The position numbers and the translations under genes were made by a program. From positions 1 to 56,352 of the forward strand of contig CALVHS010000040.1 of NCBI GenBank assembly GCA_944328665.1: a DNA stretch of 56,352 bases, in the 5' to 3' direction. Below the pieces are notes generated by a model. The model did not search any database, was not told the origin of the DNA, and saw nothing but the letters and a program-made list of their open reading frames with translations. The DNA is from an uncultured Clostridia bacterium (GTDB lineage: Bacteria > Bacillota > Clostridia > Christensenellales > Borkfalkiaceae). Each line of letters begins with the position of its first letter. Position 1 is the stretch's first letter. Of the stretch, positions 1 to 9,314 are shown piece after piece.

Positions 1-2
1 CC

Positions 3-176
3 TGGGTGCGTGCCGGCGAAGCGACAGATATCCCCGCCGAAACGCCGCGCAGCGAGATCGCGCTGACCGTTTCGTCGCCGACCGATCTTTACCGCGTAGT
101 ACAGACGGCAGGCGACGGCCCGGATACTCGCCCGAATCTGATGTGGATCAGCGAACTCAGCCTTTATGTCGATTGA
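3..176 (+). CDS. C-terminal fragment of unidentified protein (5' cut by window edge)
   Basis: An open frame enters from the left edge and stops at TGA 174-176, giving 57 residues with no start codon in view. The tail reads LMWISELSLYVD, alternating polar and hydrophobic residues as in a closing beta strand of an extracellular beta-sandwich. It lies 29 bases upstream of an importer gene, and the following ribosome binding site starts just after its stop, so it may belong to the same operon. I cannot name the family. Codon use looks like the neighbouring genes, which supports a real coding end. Confidence 0.55.
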   Translation, partial: WVRAGEATDIPAETPRSEIALTVSSPTDLYRVVQTAGDGPDTRPNLMWISELSLYVD

Positions 177-205
177 TCCGTCGGGAAAACGGAGGAGGAT
201 ATTCT

Positions 206-2119
206 ATGAAACGGTATAAAATGATAAAACCGGCCGCGATACTGCTTGCCGTACTGATGCTTGGCGCTTCGGCTGCTGCATGCGGCTCCGTATCGATATA
301 TGAAGATTACGAAGTTATCGATCCGGGCACATTGCCCGAAAATCCGCTCGGCGACGATTACGACCCGCTTGAACCTTATGACGAAACGGTGACGATCCAT
401 GTGCTGGGCATCAACTACGACAGGATCGGCAACGTTCCGGAGACGTACAACGGCGCGGCGTCCGGCCCCGCAAACAATGCGTTTAACGACGCGGCGCTCC
501 GCTATCTCAATATCGAGCTCGAGTACGACGCCGTACTCACGAGCGGCAACTACGATCAGCGCCTGGAGATGCTCATCGCGTCTAACGAGCTGCCCGATAT
601 GTTCGTCGTCAACGATGCAATGACTTTTTCAAAGCTGCGCAACAACGGGCTGATCGAAGATCTCGGCACCTCTTTTTGGTACCTGAATGAAGCGCTGAGG
701 GAGAATTACTACCTCGACGATCTCTATTATCCGGGATTGGAAACTTGCATGCAAGAGGGGAAGCTGTATGCTTTCCCCGGTGTCAATAACCCCAACGAAT
801 CGGCGCAAAAGCTATATATCCGCAAGGACTGGCTGGATCTCGTCGGCAAAGAAGTCCCCGCGACTTATGAGGAGTTGATCGACGCGGCGCGCGCTTTTCG
901 TGACAATGCTGCAACGATCGCGGCAGCCTCTCAGGGAATAGCCGCCGGCGACATCATCCCTATCGGCATCACCAAGGAATTGGCTGCGCAGGGCAACAAT
1001 ACTGCGTCGGGGTTGTTCAATATTTTCGGTACTCAACCCAATGCTTTCTTCGAAAAGAACGGCGAACTGATCGATGCAAACACTTCCGACGAGATGAAAG
1101 AGGCGCTTGCAGAGCTGCGCAGACTGTATGAAGAGGGGCTGATCTCCAAAGAGTTTTATACGGAATTGGACGGCAACGTCACTTCCGACATCACTGCCGG
1201 CAAGATCGGTATCGTGTCCGGTATGTGGCATGCAGCTTCTTATCCGCTGCAGTCTTCGGTCAGCAACGCTTATACGCCGGATGCGGAGTGGATCGCCATC
1301 GAACTGCCGCCGAAAGACGGCGTACAGTCTTTGCCGGTCGTGGACGTCGCCAACCTCGGCTCTTATATCGTCGTGCGCAGGGGATTCGAACATCCCGAAG
1401 CGGCGGCAAAGCTGTGCAACCTGTTCTATGATATGTTCTACAGCGATGAAGCGCAGGATAAATACGGTTCTCTCGCGACGCCCGAAGGCGGATTCTTCTA
1501 CAGCTGGGTGCCCGTTAAACTTTGGTACACGCCGTATTCCATGGATTCGTATTACCGCCTCGAAGAGGTTTTTGAAGAACTTTGGGACGCCGGTTTCCGT
1601 ATTCCCGAATCGACTTTGACGGCCATGTGCGAAGACGGCTTCGATTGGCAGGCGTGGTATGCGCAGATGGAAAGCGGCGATCATGCCGATATCTTCAATA
1701 AACTGTGGATCCGCGAGCGCGACAACGGCTTTAAATACGGCTATCCGTATATGCAGGCAGTCCGAAGCGGCAAAGGTACGGCGGATATGAACAGCGTTGA
1801 AAAGAACGGTTACGGCATTTACGAGCAGACGATCGATCCGAACGGCGGCTATTCTTACGTCGCGGAATTGTCTACGGGAGAAAAAGCGGGCCGCGTCAAT
1901 GCTTTTTACGGTGAGAGAACGCCCGCGCAGCAGACGTACGGAGACTGGCTGGATACTTATATGGACGAATTTTTCCTCGGCGTGATCTTGGGCGAAAAGA
2001 GTTTGGACGAATGGGATACCTTCGTAGACACCTATAACAAAAACGGCGGCAGTGCGGTGCTCGAACAGGTCAACCGGTGGTACGACGCGCATCGGGTACA
2101 GTCTGAGGCGGCGCAATGA
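206..2119 (+). CDS. Sugar ABC importer substrate-binding lipoprotein (LplA-like)
   Basis: Extracellular solute-binding lipoprotein that would capture an oligosaccharide for the two permeases directly downstream. The start at 206 is chosen because a strong GGAGGAGG lies at 190-197 and a lipoprotein signal peptide follows at once; an upstream in-frame ATG at 143 would add 21 non-signal residues. The hydrophobic stretch ends at the lipobox AAAC with Cys26 as the likely lipid anchor. At 637 residues it is longer than typical B. subtilis LplA-type binders. Internal features fit family 1 binding proteins (NELPDMFVVND near residue 130, then a long C-terminal lobe). Its stop overlaps the next start (ATGATG). 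Substrate unknown; a plant-wall oligosaccharide is inferred from the window as a whole. Confidence 0.88.
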   Translation: MKRYKMIKPAAILLAVLMLGASAAACGSVSIYEDYEVIDPGTLPENPLGDDYDPLEPYDETVTIHVLGINYDRIGNVPETYNGAASGPANNAFNDAALRYLNIELEYDAVLTSGNYDQRLEMLIASNELPDMFVVNDAMTFSKLRNNGLIEDLGTSFWYLNEALRENYYLDDLYYPGLETCMQEGKLYAFPGVNNPNESAQKLYIRKDWLDLVGKEVPATYEELIDAARAFRDNAATIAAASQGIAAGDIIPIGITKELAAQGNNTASGLFNIFGTQPNAFFEKNGELIDANTSDEMKEALAELRRLYEEGLISKEFYTELDGNVTSDITAGKIGIVSGMWHAASYPLQSSVSNAYTPDAEWIAIELPPKDGVQSLPVVDVANLGSYIVVRRGFEHPEAAAKLCNLFYDMFYSDEAQDKYGSLATPEGGFFYSWVPVKLWYTPYSMDSYYRLEEVFEELWDAGFRIPESTLTAMCEDGFDWQAWYAQMESGDHADIFNKLWIRERDNGFKYGYPYMQAVRSGKGTADMNSVEKNGYGIYEQTIDPNGGYSYVAELSTGEKAGRVNAFYGERTPAQQTYGDWLDTYMDEFFLGVILGEKSLDEWDTFVDTYNKNGGSAVLEQVNRWYDAHRVQSEAAQ

Positions 2120-3066
2120 TGCAGATCAGATCCAAGACGAAAAAACAGATCGTCCTGCACAGTATGATGCTGCCGGGAGCCGTGCTCCTTATCCTGTTCA
2201 ACGTTTTGCCCATTTTGGGCTTGTGGATGGCGTTCAGCAGATATCAACCGCAGTACGGGATGGGATATTTCGAGGCGCTGTTCAGTGCGGATTTCGTAGG
2301 GTTGGGGTTTTTCAGTATGGTTTTTTCCCGCCCGGATTTTCAGCGAGTGCTGTTCAATACGCTGTATATCAGCATCGTCAAGTTGGTGCTTCTCATCGGA
2401 TTGGGCGTTCTGACCTCCCTCTTGCTCAACGAGATCCCGTATCTGCGCCTTAAAAAAACGATCCAGGTCATTGTCTTTATCCCGTACTTTTTGTCTTGGG
2501 TCATTTTGGCGTCGGTGATGATGGATCTGTTGAGTTTGAGCGGCCCCATCAACAGGCTGATCGAAGCGTGCGGCGGAGAGGCGGTCTCTTTTCTCGGCAG
2601 CAATACTTGGTTTCCCGTCGTGCTGTTCGTTTCTGAAATGTGGAAGAGTCTCGGCTATGAAGCGATCTATTTTTTGGCGGCGATCACCGCCGTCGCGCCC
2701 GGGCTTTACGAGGCGGCGCAGATCGACGGCGCGAATCGTGTACAGCAGTGCCTGCACGTCACGCTGCCCTGTATCCGTCCCATCATCATCCTTATGGTGG
2801 TGCTCAATATCGGCAACATCATGAACGCAGGCTTCGAACAAGTCCTTTCCCTGTACAATTCGGCGGTATATCAATCGGGCGACATCATCGATACGATGGC
2901 ATATCGCATCGCCTTCGGCGACGGCAAGGGCAGTTCGGGCGGCGGCGGGATCTATTCCTATTCGATCAGTACGGCGGTGAGTTTTTTCAAATCGGTGATC
3001 TGCTGTATCATGTTCGGTGCAAGCTATCTGTTCGCCGCGAAAAAACTGGACTATGAGGTGCTGTGA
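2116..3066 (+). CDS. Sugar ABC importer permease, LplB/MalF-like
   Basis: Integral membrane permease of a CUT1-type carbohydrate importer. The 316-residue protein has about six hydrophobic segments. Its cytoplasmic EAA loop reads EAAQIDGAN followed by TLP, the site that docks on the ATPase. The N-terminal pattern (LWMAFSRYQP, then VGLGFF) is typical of the LplB branch that serves polysaccharide-derived oligosaccharides. Translation is coupled to the binding protein through an ATGA overlap, and the partner permease starts one base after its stop. No ATPase gene is adjacent, as usual for importers that share a common MsmK-type ATPase. Confidence 0.9.
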   Translation: MMQIRSKTKKQIVLHSMMLPGAVLLILFNVLPILGLWMAFSRYQPQYGMGYFEALFSADFVGLGFFSMVFSRPDFQRVLFNTLYISIVKLVLLIGLGVLTSLLLNEIPYLRLKKTIQVIVFIPYFLSWVILASVMMDLLSLSGPINRLIEACGGEAVSFLGSNTWFPVVLFVSEMWKSLGYEAIYFLAAITAVAPGLYEAAQIDGANRVQQCLHVTLPCIRPIIILMVVLNIGNIMNAGFEQVLSLYNSAVYQSGDIIDTMAYRIAFGDGKGSSGGGGIYSYSISTAVSFFKSVICCIMFGASYLFAAKKLDYEVL

Positions 3067-3067
3067 T

Positions 3068-3997
3068 ATGCAGGCTGCAGCATTAAAGAAAAAACCGAAT
3101 AAGATCGGCGTCTCCCTTTCCAGAAAGATATTTCTCGCGGTGATCATCGCCGTCCTCGGCCTTTGGAGCATTCTGTGCATTCTCCCGTTTATCTACATAT
3201 TGGCGGTGTCGTTGAGCTCCCGGTCGGCGGTCTCCGCGGGCATCGTTACCTTTTGGCCCGTCGATCTTACCTTCAACAGCTATGCATATCTGCTCGAACA
3301 GAGTGCCTTTTTCGTCGCTTTCGGGATTTCTGTGGCGCGCGTGCTCGTCGGTACGGCGGTCTGTCTCGCCGTCACGGCGCTGGCGGCATACCCGCTCGCC
3401 TTTGCGCGCAAAAAACTTAAGGGAAGAAGATTTTATGTTTGCCTGATCCTCATGTGCATGTTTTTCAACGGCGGTACGGTGCCCACCTATTGCATGATCG
3501 CGGCATACGGGCTGGTGGACAGTTTTTGGGTGCTCATCCTGCCCGGCGCGCTTTCTCCTTGGAATTTGATCCTTTTGGTCAACTTTTTCCGTAACGTCCC
3601 CAATGAAATGTTGGAATCCGCGGAAATCGAAGGAGCGGGAGATTACCGCATTCTGCTGCAGATCGTGCTGCCCGTTTCCCTGCCCATCATCGCGACGATC
3701 ACCCTTTTGTCGGTGGTGGGGCACTGGAACAACTGGTTCGATGCGTATTTGTACATGAATGATTCCTCAAAGTGGCCGTTGCAGACGTACATTTACAACA
3801 TTATGGAGAGTTTTCAAAAACTCGAGTACAATATGCAGCAATATCCTCCGGAACAGATCGAGGAGATGCTCAAAAGCAACGATTTGACCCTCCGTTCCGC
3901 GCAGATATTTATTTCCATGATCCCGATCCTTTGTGTATATCCCTTTATGCAGAGGTATTTTGTACAGGGCATTCTGCTCGGTTCGGTCAAAGAGTGA
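3068..3997 (+). CDS. Sugar ABC importer permease, LplC/MalG-like
   Basis: Second permease of importer 1, 309 residues. The start at 3068 follows the upstream stop at 3066 by one base; longer in-frame starts lie inside the upstream gene and lack a reason to be used. The EAA loop is ESAEIEGAG followed by VLP, and a long last loop precedes the final segment (MIPILCVYPFMQRYF), as in the LplC branch. It forms the heterodimeric pore with the preceding gene. The next gene, a large lipoprotein, begins 79 bases downstream behind its own strong ribosome binding site and is probably in the same transcript. Confidence 0.9.
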   Translation: MQAAALKKKPNKIGVSLSRKIFLAVIIAVLGLWSILCILPFIYILAVSLSSRSAVSAGIVTFWPVDLTFNSYAYLLEQSAFFVAFGISVARVLVGTAVCLAVTALAAYPLAFARKKLKGRRFYVCLILMCMFFNGGTVPTYCMIAAYGLVDSFWVLILPGALSPWNLILLVNFFRNVPNEMLESAEIEGAGDYRILLQIVLPVSLPIIATITLLSVVGHWNNWFDAYLYMNDSSKWPLQTYIYNIMESFQKLEYNMQQYPPEQIEEMLKSNDLTLRSAQIFISMIPILCVYPFMQRYFVQGILLGSVKE

Positions 3998-4076
3998 CCG
4001 AGCCGCGATAAGAGGGGAGATCCGCTTGCCCGGCGCGTTTCCCGTTATACCTATTTTGATTGGTAGGAGGAAAACA

Positions 4077-6512
4077 ATGAAAAAGTTCCTTGCCGCTTTT
4101 GCGGCTCTGCTGCTTGCAGGATGTTTGGCGATGGGCGCTGCGTGCACCGACGGCGGGCCCGCGCAGCCGTCCGATCGGACGCCTTCCGGTACGGGAGGGG
4201 AGATCGTGATCCCTGTCCCCGAGGCAACGCCGATCACCCCTGTGCCCGATCCGCCCGCAAAACCTGCGGCGCCGCAGCTGCCCGCCGTGGAAGAGGGGGC
4301 GGCTCCCTATATCGGCGCCGTGGGATGGAGCGACGGTTACGAGGTGACCGAGCTCGGTTCGGACGGTTTTGAAGGCGTCGATATCTTTTACCCCAAGGAG
4401 GGGGAGACCTTGCCCGAATACAGCATCGTTTGGTTTGACGTATATAATTATCGGCCGGGCGCGGGGTATGACTATGTGCGTTTTGACTTTTTGAATATCG
4501 TCGGCGCGGAAAAGGTTTCCGTATCCGCCGCTTATTTGGAAGGGTATGACACGGCGCCGGCTCCCGGGATTTTGGTCGAGTCGCTGTTGGACGGCGAACT
4601 CAGCTTCGTGGCGGATCTCGCCAACGTATTTACGGTCAATGCTTCCTACGGTACGACGACAACGCGGCTGAATACGCAGACCGTCTGCCGTTTGTTCGTC
4701 TATCTCGACAGCAATCCTGCGCAGAATCCGACGGACGAGACGGGTTCTCTGACGATCTCCGCTATCTCGTTCCACAAGGAAGGGGATCCCGCGACCGAAG
4801 TGGATAATTCTCCCGCGATCAACGAGGTGACGGCAGTCGGCAGCGGTTACACGCTGAAAACGCCGCAGGACGATCCTTCTTATGCGGGCGTATTTACCGC
4901 CGATTACGCGGCGGGCGGGCTCTCCGACGATGCATACGTTTCTGTCGGGATCAGCCGTTTCACGGGTGCGTACGGCCGCATCCGTATCCGCTATACTTCT
5001 TCGAACGTTTCCTCGCTTACCGTTTCCGATGGATCGGGCGCATTCTCCGGCACCAATGAGGAAACGGGCGCCGCGGTGACGCTTGACGGCGCGCTCGCGT
5101 CGCCGTCGGGCTGCATCCTCGTCGATATCCGCGGTAAGTCCGCCCTGAACGAGATCCGCTTCTATATCGATTCGCATGGTTCCGGGGCGGCGTCTTTTGA
5201 ACTGATCTCTCTGGAATTGATCTATACGCCTTTTGCTACGGCGGAATGGGATGCCACCAGCAAATTTCACATGCAGGGCGCGGCGCTCGGCGGGAAGATC
5301 ACGGCAACTTACGATGAAGACGTCGGCTGGGATCACCTCGACGTTCCCGTCCGCTACTGGACGCCCGAATTTTCCACCATGGTCGTCAAATTCAGGACTT
5401 GGGGCACGGCGATGGACAGCGTCGGTGCGGAAAAGTACGGCATCGGTGTCAATTCCTCCACGACGGTCGTCGAGCTGGCGTATAATCCCGTCAAGGCATT
5501 GCCGTATGACGAGGCGACGGGCGAATACACCGCTACCGTCAACCTTTCCGGCGTCAGCCGCATCGCGATGCTCAATTTCTACTTTGACAGCCAGTGGGTG
5601 GAACCATTTGCGGGTACCCGCACGGTAGAGATCACGTCCATCGACTTTTACAGCGCCGATTCCGGCCCGCAGGAACCGCAGCTTGGCGGTGTCACCGGTA
5701 TCAACGACATATTTGTCGAAAAGAATGAAGACGGCAGTTATGACGCAACGTGGGCGGCAAACAAAGCGGATGCTTATGTGACCATGGCGGTCATCGGATT
5801 GACTTCCGATCATACAAAATTTACCTTTACGGCGGAAAACATCGGCGAAGAAGATATCAGCATAGGCGTCTACTGGGGCGGTTGGAGCATCTGCTGGTTG
5901 GATCATACCGTGCTGAAACCGGGGGAAAGGCGGACGTTTACGGTAAATGCCGAAAATATCGACGGCACGACCATGCACGAAGTATACTTTTTCCTCAACT
6001 ATGCCGCGGGCTATCAAGACAGGGCAGGCAGCGTGCGCATCTCCGATTGCAAATTCTTTATCCCCGCAACGCCCGGTGAGATCGGTGCATTGTTCGACAC
6101 CAATTCCCGCGTCGGTCTGCCGCAGCAGTTTGCCGTTGAAGAGATGGAAACGGGCACGAGCATTTCCTGGCAGGACGGGCGGGATACATGGGCAAAGGTC
6201 GCCGCGGAAGTGACAGGATTCGATGAGCAGTTTAAATACCTGCGCGTTGACATCGTATTGGAGCGGGATACGCGTTTTTGCGTGTGCCATGCGGAAAAGC
6301 TCGGCAGCAGCGATGTGACGTGGTATCCGCATACCGTGCTGACGGCGGGCGAGCATACTCTCTATATTGAAGCGCCCGATTCTGCGCTCGGGATGAAGAG
6401 CTTTTTTCTCACTTTCTTTTTCGATTCCGAGGAAGGGGCAGCCGTCAAAACGGGGAGCGCCGTGATCACGCATATGGAATTTTTGTCAGAGATGCCCGCC
6501 GCGGCGGAATAA
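4077..6512 (+). CDS. Modular surface lipoprotein with beta-sandwich repeats
   Basis: Exported 811-residue lipoprotein of unknown function. The start at 4077 is set by TAGGAGG at 4064-4070 and the immediate signal peptide; lipid attachment is at Cys16 (LAGC) or Cys23 (GAAC). A proline-rich spacer follows (residues about 45-65). The rest is a string of beta-rich modules without recognisable catalytic residues. The last module, from residue about 669 to the end, resembles the three repeats of the next protein: it has VSWxxGR-like SISWQDGRDTWAKV, then an AGEHTLYIEAP strand and a closing GSAVITHMEF strand. Position beside a sugar importer suggests glycan binding at the surface. I know no named family for these modules. 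Confidence 0.75.
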   Translation: MKKFLAAFAALLLAGCLAMGAACTDGGPAQPSDRTPSGTGGEIVIPVPEATPITPVPDPPAKPAAPQLPAVEEGAAPYIGAVGWSDGYEVTELGSDGFEGVDIFYPKEGETLPEYSIVWFDVYNYRPGAGYDYVRFDFLNIVGAEKVSVSAAYLEGYDTAPAPGILVESLLDGELSFVADLANVFTVNASYGTTTTRLNTQTVCRLFVYLDSNPAQNPTDETGSLTISAISFHKEGDPATEVDNSPAINEVTAVGSGYTLKTPQDDPSYAGVFTADYAAGGLSDDAYVSVGISRFTGAYGRIRIRYTSSNVSSLTVSDGSGAFSGTNEETGAAVTLDGALASPSGCILVDIRGKSALNEIRFYIDSHGSGAASFELISLELIYTPFATAEWDATSKFHMQGAALGGKITATYDEDVGWDHLDVPVRYWTPEFSTMVVKFRTWGTAMDSVGAEKYGIGVNSSTTVVELAYNPVKALPYDEATGEYTATVNLSGVSRIAMLNFYFDSQWVEPFAGTRTVEITSIDFYSADSGPQEPQLGGVTGINDIFVEKNEDGSYDATWAANKADAYVTMAVIGLTSDHTKFTFTAENIGEEDISIGVYWGGWSICWLDHTVLKPGERRTFTVNAENIDGTTMHEVYFFLNYAAGYQDRAGSVRISDCKFFIPATPGEIGALFDTNSRVGLPQQFAVEEMETGTSISWQDGRDTWAKVAAEVTGFDEQFKYLRVDIVLERDTRFCVCHAEKLGSSDVTWYPHTVLTAGEHTLYIEAPDSALGMKSFFLTFFFDSEEGAAVKTGSAVITHMEFLSEMPAAAE

Positions 6513-6664
6513 AGGGAACTCCGCGGCGCCCTTTTGTCGCGGGACAGCTGCATGTTTTTGAAGTGAAAGGAGCGGCCGTCTGCGGGCGTACCGCACAGAC
6601 GATGAAAAAAATACCGCCGCGCAGGGAACTGCAAAAGCGGCGGAGATAAAGGAGGAAAAAAGGA

Positions 6665-8977
6665 ATGAAACACTATTGCAAACGCACCGTCGCACTCATG
6701 TTCGCGCTGATCATGATCCTTGCGTGCATGGCTGCTTGCGGCCCGGCAGAGACGGAACACGTTCATACGCTGACGGAAGTTGCCGCGACGGAAGCGCGCT
6801 GCGAACGCGACGGCAACATTCGATATTGGAAATGTAACGATTGCGGCCGGCTCTTTGCGGACGCGGCGGGCACCGAGGAGATCACGCAGGAAGAAACCGT
6901 TATCCCTGCCGCGCACAAGCCCGAAAAGGTGGATGCGTTCATCGCGGAAACAATGTTTGCCTGCGATGCGATCGAGTATTACCATTGCACCGTCTGCGGC
7001 AAAAACTTTGCGGAAGAGGCGTGCACTTCTGCATTGCAGGCGAAGGATATCTATGAGCAGAAGACTTTTCTGCTCACTTCGGCTCAGATCACCGTGCCCG
7101 AAACGACGGAGCGCGTCTATGCCTCTGTGCAGGATAATAATTATACCCTCGCCGTACCGACAACGCAGTTTGCCCTCCGTATTTTCCTCGGCTGGGATAT
7201 CGGCGATCGGGACTTTGCTGCCGTAGCCGAAGAAATGGCGGGGGATCGGCTTGAATTCCGCCTCAATCTCAATATCGACACGGAAGGAACGCTTGCGAAC
7301 GGTCAGTGGTATCATTTCAAACTCGGTTATGATGCGGACGGCGCGTTCGGTGGCTTCAGCGACAGCGACGCCTTCGTGCATTTCAACTTGCTTTCCAACG
7401 GCGGAGAGGCGATCGAAGAGGCGTTTTTGGAAAATGCCGGCGTCTATGTCACCTTCGTGCGCGACGGTGACTGGATGACGGCTTATGTCGAGGATGCGGA
7501 CGGCAGCCTGTTTGAACTTGCGCGCACCAATTGTTTCGGCGATACCGCGATGTCGCGCATTTCGCTCGGCGTTAATCAGGGCTATGTCGCCGACGCGGCG
7601 ACCCCGGCGATCGCGCGCGACGGCAAGTTGGTACTCGGTACCACGGATGCCGCTGCCCCGCAGACGGCGGAAGAAGACCCCGGCGACATCATTGATACGC
7701 CTCCCGCCCCTGTCAGAGTGCTCTCGATCGGCACGCCTTACGATCCGAACGTCAAATTGGGTTGGGGCGAAGCGGCTTACAACGTGGAAGAAAAAGACGG
7801 CGAGACCGTGATCAGCTGGGCGGACGGGCGCGGGTCCTGGGCGATGATCTGGCAGGATGTATCGGGTTATGCGGCGGAGGAAGGCAGTTTTGTAAAGGTG
7901 ACCTTCTCGGTGGAAAGGAAGACGGACGTCTATATCCTCTATGTTGCGGATACGACGGGAGCCGGCGAAACACAGATGCACAGGGCGGATTACGATGCGG
8001 GCGAATATACCGTGTATTTCCCGCTGTATGAAGAGGCTGCTTCGAGTTTTATCATCGAATATTATCTCGACGCAAAAGAGCCTGCCGTCAAAGCGGGCAG
8101 TTTCACGATATCCGAAGTGAGTTTTGTCAAAGAGGTCGGCATCGGTATGATGTACGATAATTCTTCTTCCCCTGCGGTCGGCATGGCGCAATCGTACGCC
8201 GTTGAAACGGCAGACGGCAGCACCGTCGTCAGCTGGGAGGAAGGGCGCCCGCAATGGGATTATGTCAACCAGGAATTTACCGGTTACATTGCGGATGTCA
8301 GCGGCAAGTACTTGCATCTCTCCTTTGTGACAGAGCAGGATGTCAAGATCGGCGTATGGCTGAACGGCAATGCGATACAGAACCATACCGTCTTTGAAGC
8401 GGGCAGCCATGATGTGTACATCGCGCTTCCCGACGGGTTGGCGGAGGATTTCACGCTCAACTATTATTTCAACGCGGACGCCGCTGTGGCGGCCGGCAAG
8501 GTCACCTTTACGGCGATCGAGATCGTAACGGAGCCGGAAAATACCGGATCCGGCGTCGATATCGGCACGCCTTACGATCCGAACGTAAAGTTCGGGTGGG
8601 GAGCCGCCGCTTATACGATCGAGGAGAACGGCGGCGAAATCGCGATCGGCTGGACGACGTCCCGCGATGTTTGGGCAAAAGTCTGGCAGGATGTTTCCGG
8701 GTACTCTGCCGAAGACGGCGGCTACCTGAAAATGACTTTTACGTTGGAGCAAAAGACGAACGTCTATGTATGTTATGTTCCAGATACGACGGGAGCCGAC
8801 GAAACGCAGATGCACAGAGCGGATTACGAAGCCGGAGAACATACGATATACTTTCCGATCAAAGACGGAGCGGCGACCGATTTTATCATCGAATATTATT
8901 TTGATGCAGGCGTTTCGTCGACGGGGTCGATCGTCCTTAAAGAGGTTTCTATCGTAGCGGAGCTCCCCGCGGAATGA
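6665..8977 (+). CDS. Modular surface lipoprotein with Cys-pair modules and three ~140-residue repeats
   Basis: Exported 770-residue lipoprotein, probable lipid anchor Cys25 (MAAC), preceded by AAAGGAGG. After the anchor come two small cysteine modules: Cys46-x10-Cys57-x2-Cys60-Gly and Cys100-x7-Cys108-x2-Cys111-Gly, each preceded by a His-containing segment. This arrangement recurs in clostridial surface proteins and may bind metal. Residues about 125-345 form one beta-rich domain. Three tandem modules then start at about 355, 493 and 633. The first and third both begin IGTPYDPNVK and share TDVYxxYV/TNVYxCYV and AGExTxYFP strands; the middle copy is more diverged. The neighbouring lipoprotein ends in a related module. 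No catalytic motif seen; a carbohydrate-binding role is inferred from context. Confidence 0.78.
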   Translation: MKHYCKRTVALMFALIMILACMAACGPAETEHVHTLTEVAATEARCERDGNIRYWKCNDCGRLFADAAGTEEITQEETVIPAAHKPEKVDAFIAETMFACDAIEYYHCTVCGKNFAEEACTSALQAKDIYEQKTFLLTSAQITVPETTERVYASVQDNNYTLAVPTTQFALRIFLGWDIGDRDFAAVAEEMAGDRLEFRLNLNIDTEGTLANGQWYHFKLGYDADGAFGGFSDSDAFVHFNLLSNGGEAIEEAFLENAGVYVTFVRDGDWMTAYVEDADGSLFELARTNCFGDTAMSRISLGVNQGYVADAATPAIARDGKLVLGTTDAAAPQTAEEDPGDIIDTPPAPVRVLSIGTPYDPNVKLGWGEAAYNVEEKDGETVISWADGRGSWAMIWQDVSGYAAEEGSFVKVTFSVERKTDVYILYVADTTGAGETQMHRADYDAGEYTVYFPLYEEAASSFIIEYYLDAKEPAVKAGSFTISEVSFVKEVGIGMMYDNSSSPAVGMAQSYAVETADGSTVVSWEEGRPQWDYVNQEFTGYIADVSGKYLHLSFVTEQDVKIGVWLNGNAIQNHTVFEAGSHDVYIALPDGLAEDFTLNYYFNADAAVAAGKVTFTAIEIVTEPENTGSGVDIGTPYDPNVKFGWGAAAYTIEENGGEIAIGWTTSRDVWAKVWQDVSGYSAEDGGYLKMTFTLEQKTNVYVCYVPDTTGADETQMHRADYEAGEHTIYFPIKDGAATDFIIEYYFDAGVSSTGSIVLKEVSIVAELPAE

Positions 8978-9033
8978 GCCGAAGATCGTTCGTTTGTACG
9001 ATCTCTGCTGTTCGAAAATTTTCAAAGCATCCG

Positions 9034-9066
9034 AAAAGGCAGTCCGAAAGGGCTGCCTTTTAAAAC
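9034..9066 (+). terminator. Rho-independent terminator after importer-1 operon
   Basis: An inverted repeat AAAAGGCAGTCC / GGGCTGCCTTTT (9034-9045 and 9050-9061, one unpaired base per arm) lies 56 bases after the lipoprotein stop. Its right arm ends in a T run, as in an intrinsic terminator reading rightward. Because the left arm begins with four A it could also work for the AraC remnant on the other strand. Confidence 0.65.
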
Positions 9067-9114
9067 GGTAAGATCCGTTTTTACATGACGGGGCGCCGCC
9101 GAAGGCGGCGTCGG

Positions 9115-9285
9115 TCACAATTCGGATTTCACCATTTTGTTTTTATATTGGAGGGGCGTCATCCCGAAATGTTTTTTAAATTGCCTGATAAAAAACACGG
9201 GGGATGAAAAATTGAATTCATTGGCCGTTTCCTCAATGGATTTATACAGATAAAGAAGGATGTACTGTGCGGCGCGTTTTCGTTT
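9115..9285 (-). pseudogene. AraC-family regulator remnant (C-terminal HTH only)
   Basis: The minus-strand frame encodes about 56 residues that match the second helix-turn-helix and tail of AraC/XylS regulators: RAAQYILLYL, then SIEETANEFNFSS, then FFIRQFKKHFGMTPLQYK. A full family member has 250-300 residues; here the homology stops near 9285, and upstream codons (to about 9357) read into arginine-rich sequence overlapping a hairpin-forming repeat. The first helix-turn-helix and the sensor domain are missing. I call it a decayed gene, probably the former regulator of importer 1. An alternative is a short expressed HTH protein, which I think unlikely without a start and ribosome binding site. 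Confidence 0.75.
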
Positions 9286-9314
9286 GGTTTTCCGTGCTGT
9301 TCTTGTTGTCTTTT

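Noticed and set aside
9091..9111. Hairpin GGCGCCGCC-GAA-GGCGGCGTC near 9100
   Set aside because: Perfect small stem but no T run in either direction and already flanked by a better terminator; kept only as a remark.
6362..9118. Minus-strand open frame of about 900 codons opposite the 770-residue lipoprotein
   Set aside because: Overlaps a well-supported lipoprotein along its whole length and shows no domain.
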